The translations under genes and the position numbers were made by a program. A stretch of 10,446 nucleotides of DNA, from assembly GCA_903928045.1 (NCBI GenBank), contig CAIYPH010000913.1, positions 1 to 10,446 on the forward strand, in the 5' to 3' direction. Below are positions 6,466 through 10,446 of this stretch, in pieces. The DNA is from an uncultured Rhodospirillales bacterium (GTDB lineage: Bacteria; Pseudomonadota; Alphaproteobacteria; Acetobacterales; Acetobacteraceae). The number at the start of each line of letters is the position of its first letter. Positions within the stretch are counted from its first letter, which is position 1. Under the pieces are notes generated by a model. That model was not told where the DNA came from, did not search any database, and was given only the letters and a program-made list of their open reading frames with translations.

Positions 6466-7220
6466 CTTCCGCCATCCACCTGGATGATCTGGCCATTGAC
6501 GAAGGCGCCGAGTTCGGACGCGAAGAACAGCACGCCGTTGGCGATATCCTGCGAGGTGCCGAGGCGCTTGAGGGCGATGCGGCTGACCAGGGCGGCCTGG
6601 CCGTCGTCACCGTAGCTCTCCCACTGCTTCTCGGTCGAGGGGTTGGAGCGGATGAAGCCGGGCGCGACGGAATTGCAGGTGATCCCGAACGGGCCGAGCT
6701 CATGGGCGAGCTGGCGGGTGAGGCCGATCACGGCGTGCTTGGCGGCGCAATAGGCCTGGATCCCCGTCAGCGAGGCCTGGAGCCCGGCGCCGGAGGAGAT
6801 ATTGATGATGCGTCCGCTGCCCGCCCGCTTCATCGCCGTCATCGCCGCGCGCGAAACCGCCATGGCGGCGTTGACGTTGACGGCGAAGACCTTGTCCCAG
6901 TCCTCGTCCGGCACCTCGTCAAGCGGGCGCATCACCTGGCCGGCGACGCCGCCGGCATTGTTAACCAGCACGTCGATGGCGCGGCCCTGGCAGTGCTGCT
7001 CGATCGAGTGCACCCAGGCGGCGGCCTGCTTGCGGTCTGCGAGGTCGACACGGCTGCCGCGGATGGTGGTCCCGGCGGTCGTCTCGGCCAGCGGCCCCTC
7101 CAGCAGGTCGCACGCGAAGACCTGGGCGCCGAGGTTGGCGAAGCTGTGCGCGATGGCGCGGCCCAGACCATGGCCGGCGCCGGTGACGGCGACGATCTTG
7201 TTGTCAAAACGGATATGCAT
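6462..7220 (-). CDS. SDR family NAD-dependent oxidoreductase
   Basis: A classical short-chain dehydrogenase of 252 residues, the typical size. It shows the cofactor glycine motif TGAGHGLG (13-20), the acidic D38 at the end of the second strand that favours NAD over NADP, NNAG (87-90), VNVNA (114-118), the catalytic serine in NISSGAG (S142/S143), Y157-x3-K161, and PGFI after the sixth strand. All catalytic residues are present. It would oxidise an alcohol or reduce a ketone in the cytoplasm; substrate specificity cannot be read. The ATG at 7220 has AAAGG about eight bases upstream. Its stop overlaps the next start in ATGA, and it lies 12 bases after the ketopantoate-reductase-like gene, so the two oxidoreductases are surely cotranscribed. 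Closest broad label: 3-oxoacyl-ACP-reductase-like (FabG-like) SDR, without implying fatty acid synthesis. Confidence 0.92.
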   Translation of the reverse strand: MHIRFDNKIVAVTGAGHGLGRAIAHSFANLGAQVFACDLLEGPLAETTAGTTIRGSRVDLADRKQAAAWVHSIEQHCQGRAIDVLVNNAGGVAGQVMRPLDEVPDEDWDKVFAVNVNAAMAVSRAAMTAMKRAGSGRIINISSGAGLQASLTGIQAYCAAKHAVIGLTRQLAHELGPFGITCNSVAPGFIRSNPSTEKQWESYGDDGQAALVSRIALKRLGTSQDIANGVLFFASELGAFVNGQIIQVDGGR

Positions 7221-7232
7221 GACGAAGGCCTT

Positions 7233-8243
7233 TCAGGCGGGGATGAGTTCGAGAAGATTGTCGTCGGTCATTTTCCGCGTGCCGTTCTCGACCTCGTGGA
7301 TCATGTCGACCAGCTTGCGTACGGTCGGGCAGGGTAGCCCGTGCTTGGCGCCGATTTCCGCGATCGGCCAGATCTGCACGTCGATCTCGGTGCGCCGCTT
7401 GCGGATCGCGAGATCACGCCAGACGCCGGAATGGGTTTTCGCGTTCGGCCGGTTGAAGGCGACCATGGCATCGACGCAGGCCTTGGCCTGCTCGGCAGGG
7501 GCGTTGGGCATGAAGGCGCGCGGATCGAACCCGTTGAAGCCCTTGGGGTCCACCCCTTCGGCCAGCGCCACCTCCACCGCCTCGCGGCCGAGGGCGCGCC
7601 ACACCGGCAGGAGTTCCGGCCGCGCCAGGCAGTCGGCGATACCGAGATCGCCCAGCGCCTGGGCGAACAGCATCGCGCCATAGCCGAGCTTGCCCCAGAG
7701 ATAGCCCCAGATTTCCGTCGTGGTGACGGCGCCGGGCTCGAAATCCAGCATCACCTTGTGGAGTTCTTCGAGGCGGGGCGTCATCCGGCCGTTGACCTCG
7801 CCCAGCACCACCGCGCCGCGGCCGCCGAACATGATCTCGCCCGGGCCCATCCAGTCCGCGCTGAAATTCACGAAGGAGCCCACCGTGCGGTCCCGCCCGA
7901 TGATGCGCTGGATCACCGTTTCGCACAGCCCGTTCTGGGCGGAGAGCACGTAGCCGTCCTGCGCCAGATGCGGCGTAAGCGCCCGCGTCGCCTCGGCGGT
8001 GTGGTGGGCCTTCACGGCGAGGAAGATGTGCTTCCAGGTGCCGATGACGGTATCGGGCGTGAAGGAGGGCACGCGGATGGAGAAATTCTCGATCGGGCCG
8101 GTGATGCGCAGCCCGTCGCGGTTCATCGCGGCGACATGCTCGGGCACGATGTCCACGAACGTCACGTCATGCCCGGCGCGGGCGAGATAGGCGCCGATGG
8201 TGCCGCCGATCGCGCCGGCACCCCAAATCAGGATGGGTTCCAC
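7233..8243 (-). CDS. Ketopantoate reductase (PanE/ApbA) family dehydrogenase, probably not PanE itself
   Basis: A 336-residue NAD(P)-dependent 2-hydroxyacid or related dehydrogenase of the PanE/ApbA fold. It has the N-terminal Rossmann motif GAGAIGG (8-14), AQNG (102-105, N104 matching E. coli N98), LWGK (K185 matching catalytic K176) and RRTEID (E286 matching E256). S272 may match S244. The two ketopantoate-binding asparagines of E. coli (N180, N184) are Gly189 and Phe193 here, and the protein is over 30 residues longer than E. coli PanE. True pantothenate synthesis is therefore unlikely, and a different keto or hydroxy acid in the operon's pathway is more probable (inference). The start is GTG at 8243, whose G is also the last base of the upstream TAG; GGAG lies eight bases before it. 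Confidence 0.85.
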   Translation of the reverse strand: MEPILIWGAGAIGGTIGAYLARAGHDVTFVDIVPEHVAAMNRDGLRITGPIENFSIRVPSFTPDTVIGTWKHIFLAVKAHHTAEATRALTPHLAQDGYVLSAQNGLCETVIQRIIGRDRTVGSFVNFSADWMGPGEIMFGGRGAVVLGEVNGRMTPRLEELHKVMLDFEPGAVTTTEIWGYLWGKLGYGAMLFAQALGDLGIADCLARPELLPVWRALGREAVEVALAEGVDPKGFNGFDPRAFMPNAPAEQAKACVDAMVAFNRPNAKTHSGVWRDLAIRKRRTEIDVQIWPIAEIGAKHGLPCPTVRKLVDMIHEVENGTRKMTDDNLLELIPA

Positions 8244-8935
8244 TACCAGGTCTCCATGATCTCGCGCGTCTCGGCGACAGCGACGTTCCAGATCGACAGC
8301 ATCTCCTGGTCCGGCCGCTGCGAGCGGCCGCCGAAATTGCCGTCATCGAGCATGTTGCGGGATTCGAAGGGCGGCATCATCTTCAGCCGGTCGGTATCCA
8401 CCATCTCCTTCACCTCATCGGCCGGCGTGCTGGGCAGGCGGGTCCAGGGGAAGTTCTCGAGCCAGGAGCCGTGGCTCGCCACCGTGTCGATCTCGCGCAC
8501 CCGGGCGATGGTTTTGGGCGCGTTCCACCAATTGTGGAATTTCACCCGGCAATCCGGGTTGTCCATCATCCATTCCTGCGCGAGCGCCGCGGCCGGCTGA
8601 TTGCCGCCATGGCCGTTGACGATGACGATGCGGCGGAAACCGGAGCGCTTCATGCTGTCGAGCAGATCCGTCACCACGGCGCAGAGCGTGCCGACCCGCA
8701 GCGTCACCGAGCCGGGGAAGGCCTGGAAATAGGGCGCGAGGCCGAAGGGGATGGCGGGATAGACCGGAATGCCCAGGGGTTCGGCCGCCTCCACCGCGAC
8801 GCGCTCGGAGAGAATGGCATCCGTTGCGAGCGAAAGCCCCGCATGCTGCTCGATGCTGCCGATCGGCAGCACGCCGCGATCGTCGTTGCGGGTCCAGTCT
8901 TCGACCATCCGCCAATCCATGTCCGCGATGCGCAT
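8243..8935 (-). CDS. Creatininase family amidohydrolase
   Basis: A predicted metal-dependent amide hydrolase of 230 residues. The creatininase superfamily includes creatinine amidohydrolase, ArfB formamide hydrolase, MftE peptidase and 3-dehydro-scyllo-inosose hydrolase. Seen here are LPIGSIEQHAGLSLATD (23-39; metal ligands E29, H31, D39), the loop PFGLAPYFQAFPGSVTLR (63-80) and NGHGGN (107-112; H109). E160 in HGSWLENFPW corresponds to the second glutamate of the more usual HAGExET motif, while the first is Trp. Creatininase itself has His-Tyr-Glu where this protein has His-Gly-Gly, so creatinine is not its likely substrate. The start is ATG 8935, with GGAG seven bases upstream, not the in-frame GTG 8974. 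Its stop shares one base with the reductase start, and it follows the GTPase gene by 51 bases. Confidence 0.9.
   Translation of the reverse strand: MRIADMDWRMVEDWTRNDDRGVLPIGSIEQHAGLSLATDAILSERVAVEAAEPLGIPVYPAIPFGLAPYFQAFPGSVTLRVGTLCAVVTDLLDSMKRSGFRRIVIVNGHGGNQPAAALAQEWMMDNPDCRVKFHNWWNAPKTIARVREIDTVASHGSWLENFPWTRLPSTPADEVKEMVDTDRLKMMPPFESRNMLDDGNFGGRSQRPDQEMLSIWNVAVAETREIMETW
8252..8255 (-). promoter_or_regulatory. Shine-Dalgarno site for the GTG start of the reductase
   Basis: GGAG on the minus strand lies eight bases before GTG 8243, inside the last codons of the creatininase gene. It supports the unusual GTG start, since no ATG lies upstream of the Rossmann motif in this frame. Confidence 0.5.
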
Positions 8936-8942
8936 CGCTGTT

Positions 8943-8946
8943 CTCC
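8943..8946 (-). promoter_or_regulatory. Shine-Dalgarno site for the creatininase-family gene
   Basis: GGAG on the minus strand, seven bases before ATG 8935, decides this start against GTG 8974, which would add 13 residues (MAACASTSGWRTA) with no family counterpart. It lies in the 51-base gap after the GTPase gene, which shows no terminator or promoter. Confidence 0.55.
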
Positions 8947-8986
8947 AACCTGATGTACTGGCGCAGGCTGCCACGAATAGACGGGC

Positions 8987-9940
8987 TTATGAAGGGCGGG
9001 CCATTTCATCCCTGACCTCGCTGCAAATCGCGTCGAGCAGGCGGGCGGGGAAATGAGGCGGGATACCCACTCCAATCACCACCGCGCGGCTGGTGTGGTC
9101 GTCGGAAGGCCATTCCGGCAGGAAGGTGACGGGCGCGATGACGTGTTGCACGGCGTGGATCACCGCGGGCCGGCCAGGCACCTCGGCGACGTCGAACAGG
9201 CCCTTCACGCGCAGCAGATTCGCACCGCATTGCTCGGCCAGGGTCTCCAGCAGCAGCGTCAGCGCGAGGGCCGGGAGCGGTTCGGTGCGGCGGATCAGGC
9301 ATACGCTGATCCCATCGGTGTGGCGGGCCAAAGTGTCCGGCACAGTGTCGTTGCGGCCGGGGGCGAACAGCAGGGTGGGGTCGGGGAGGCCTTCGGAGAT
9401 CGGCGCGAGGGTGTTGTGGGCGGCGATGGCGGCGAGCGCTGGCGCCTGGGGCGCGAGGTCGGTCTTGGTGACGACGATGCGGTCGGCGAAGGCGAGTTGG
9501 CGGGCGGCTTCGGGGTGGGCGGCGAGCGTTTCGGCGCCGAGCAGGGCGTCGACCAGGGTGACGACGGCGGCGATGGCGAAGGTTTCGCCCAAAGCCTGAT
9601 CGGTCATCAGCGCGTGCAGCACCGGGGCGGGGTCGGCGAGGCCGGAGGTTTCGATCACCACGCGGTCGAAGGCAATCTCTCCGGTGGCACGTCTTGCGGC
9701 GAGGTCGAGCAGGGTGGCGACGAGGTCGGAGCGGACGGCGCAGCAGAGGCAACCGGTCGATAGCTGAAGCAGGGTCTCGTCGCCGGCGGCGATGAGGTCG
9801 TGGTCGAGGGCGATTTCGCCGAATTCGTTGACGATCACCGCGGTGTTTGCATAGCGCGGATCGCGGAGCAGGCGACCGATCAGGGTGGTTTTGCCGGCAC
9901 CGAGGAAGCCGGTGACGATGGTGACGGGGGTGGCACCCAT
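8987..9940 (-). CDS. COG0523 (CobW/P47K/ZNG) family GTPase, putative metallochaperone
   Basis: A SIMIBI-class GTPase of 317 residues. Visible are Walker A GFLGAGKTT (11-19), NEFG (38-41), the family-defining metal-binding GCLCC (63-67), the ETSGLADP region (97-104), TKTD (158-161) as the G4 guanine-specificity motif, and a C-terminal CobW_C domain (about 210-310). Family members insert or allocate metals such as Zn, Co or Fe to client enzymes; P47K relatives activate nitrile hydratase. The histidine-rich loop of many zinc-handling members is absent. The start at ATG 9940 shares its A with the stop of the preceding 93-residue gene, and there is no good ribosome site of its own, so translation is probably coupled. 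Sitting between an amidohydrolase and a creatininase-family enzyme, both metal-dependent, it likely loads one of them (inference). Confidence 0.92.
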   Translation of the reverse strand: MGATPVTIVTGFLGAGKTTLIGRLLRDPRYANTAVIVNEFGEIALDHDLIAAGDETLLQLSTGCLCCAVRSDLVATLLDLAARRATGEIAFDRVVIETSGLADPAPVLHALMTDQALGETFAIAAVVTLVDALLGAETLAAHPEAARQLAFADRIVVTKTDLAPQAPALAAIAAHNTLAPISEGLPDPTLLFAPGRNDTVPDTLARHTDGISVCLIRRTEPLPALALTLLLETLAEQCGANLLRVKGLFDVAEVPGRPAVIHAVQHVIAPVTFLPEWPSDDHTSRAVVIGVGIPPHFPARLLDAICSEVRDEMARPS

Positions 9941-10221
9941 CAGGCGAGCGAAGCGCCGGCACCGACCCGGGCGCGGATCCCGGAGGGGACGCCCAAGGCA
10001 CGGCGAACGGCGGAGAGCAAGGCGGGCACCGAGGGCACCGGGCGGGTGCGGGCTGCGGCGGTGAGGAACCAGCGGGTCGGGCTCGGGCCGGGGCGGACCA
10101 GGCAGGTTGCGTCCCCGGCGGTGATGAGCAACCCCTCCGCTTCGGCGGTGACGCGGCCCGGGACGTCCCAGAGTTTCAGGCAGTCCGTCAGCAGGTTGCG
10201 CAGTTCGGCGTCGGTGATCAC
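9940..10221 (-). CDS. Unrecognised 93-residue protein between amidohydrolase and COG0523 GTPase
   Basis: No family is recognised. The frame starts at GTG 10221, overlapping the amidohydrolase stop (GTGA, four bases), and ends at TGA 9942-9940, overlapping the GTPase ATG by one base. This placement and the GC-rich third positions argue for a real gene. The product has an N-terminal helix-like stretch (ITDAELRNLLTDCLKLWDV, 2-20), a central segment TAEAEGLLITAGDATCLVRP (25-44) that looks like beta strands, then TRWFLTAAARTRPVPSVPALL (49-69) and a helix-like AVRRALG (71-77). It contains two cysteines (14, 40), no histidine, and no signal peptide or membrane segment. It may be a small accessory subunit or assembly factor for the hydantoinase-like enzyme or the GTPase (inference). 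Confidence 0.7.
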   Translation of the reverse strand: MITDAELRNLLTDCLKLWDVPGRVTAEAEGLLITAGDATCLVRPGPSPTRWFLTAAARTRPVPSVPALLSAVRRALGVPSGIRARVGAGASLA

Positions 10222-10446
10222 AGGGCCATGGGGGCGGCGATGATCTCGGGGTCGATGGTGCGGGGGACCCAGGCGCCATCGGCGAGATCGCCGGTCAGCG
10301 TACCGTCCTGCATGACGATTTTGCCGCGCAGCAGGGTCAGGCAGGGCCAGGCATGGGCCTCCCAGCCCTCCCAGGGCGTGTAGTCGGTCTCATGCAGGTC
10401 GGACGCGGTGATGATGCGCCGGCGGGTGGGGTCGAGCACGCAGATA
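10218..10446 (-). CDS. C-terminus of a hydantoinase/dihydropyrimidinase-like amidohydrolase, partial
   Basis: Only the last 75 or so residues are in the window; the frame runs off the right edge. The tail ICVLDPTRRRIITASDLH followed by ETDYTPWEGWEAHAWPCLTLLRGKIV matches the C-terminal pattern of cyclic amidohydrolases (D-hydantoinase, dihydropyrimidinase, allantoinase): a Leu/Val-x-Asp-Pro strand, a His, Asp-Tyr-Thr-Pro-Tyr/Trp-Glu-Gly, Trp-Pro-x-x-Thr and Arg-Gly-x-x-Val. These enzymes open cyclic ureides or imides with a two-metal centre, whose residues lie outside this window. It is the first visible gene of the minus-strand run and overlaps the 93-residue gene by four bases. I infer that it catalyses a ring-opening step in the same pathway; the exact substrate is unknown. 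Confidence 0.82.
   Translation of the reverse strand, partial: ICVLDPTRRRIITASDLHETDYTPWEGWEAHAWPCLTLLRGKIVMQDGTLTGDLADGAWVPRTIDPEIIAAPMAL

Noticed and set aside
7341..8600. Long plus-strand open frame (419 codons) opposite the reductase and creatininase genes
   Set aside because: It is antisense to two genes with complete catalytic motifs. Its product is low-complexity (rich in Ala, Gly, Arg, His) with no recognisable domain; such shadows are common in GC-rich DNA.
8936..8974. GTG 8974 as start of the creatininase-family gene
   Set aside because: It adds 13 residues with no family counterpart and lacks the well-placed GGAG that precedes ATG 8935.
9941..10279. Extended N-terminus for the COG0523 GTPase (start at 10279)
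   Set aside because: The extension is proline- and arginine-rich, without domain, and runs through two other frames. The family starts just before the Walker A motif, as with ATG 9940.
1..10446. Mobile elements, CRISPR arrays, tRNA/rRNA genes, riboswitches
   Set aside because: No transposase or integrase motif, no regularly spaced repeats, no cloverleaf-like sequence with an intact T-loop motif, and no known riboswitch core was noticed on either strand.

Overview
The window is a GC-rich (clearly above 60%) stretch of bacterial chromosome with dense, tightly packed genes. The strong G/C bias at third codon positions, the branched-chain-amino-acid-type (Liv) ABC transporter and the closeness of the proteins to families common in Hyphomicrobiales and Rhodospirillales suggest an alphaproteobacterium. 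No RNA gene or other marker fixes the genus. I see no transposase, integrase, CRISPR array, tRNA or rRNA.

Left part (1-1940, plus strand): the last codons of one ATPase gene, probably LivG, are followed at once by a LivF-type ATPase and then by an M20 metallopeptidase of the carboxypeptidase-G2/ArgE type. This looks like the 3' end of a transporter operon that ends in an intracellular hydrolase for the imported compound. Middle part (1941-5083, plus strand): apparently independent genes. They are a polytopic GT-C-like membrane protein, an FMN nitroreductase, and a 61-residue protein with a prepilin cleavage motif like Flp pilins. An AT-rich intergenic stretch precedes the last of these.

Right part (5080-10446, minus strand): a seven-gene operon-like run entering from beyond the right edge. 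In transcription order it holds the C-terminus of a hydantoinase/dihydropyrimidinase-like amidohydrolase, an unrecognised 93-residue protein, a COG0523 (CobW/P47K) GTPase, a creatininase-family amidohydrolase, a ketopantoate-reductase-like dehydrogenase, an SDR oxidoreductase, and an M20 dipeptidase. Four of the six junctions overlap by 1 to 4 bases, so translational coupling is likely. The run ends tail to tail with the pilin-like gene; their stop codons share the palindrome CTAG.

Working model (inference): the minus-strand operon is a catabolic module for a cyclic amide or ureide-like compound. Three metal-dependent C-N hydrolases and two NAD(P)-dependent oxidoreductases would be served by a COG0523 metallochaperone, and the divergently oriented Liv transporter plus second M20 peptidase may supply or process related substrates. 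Neither the substrate nor a regulator can be read from this window. The main candidates for something undescribed are the operon as a unit, its 93-residue unknown protein, and the reductase whose ketopantoate-binding asparagines are replaced.
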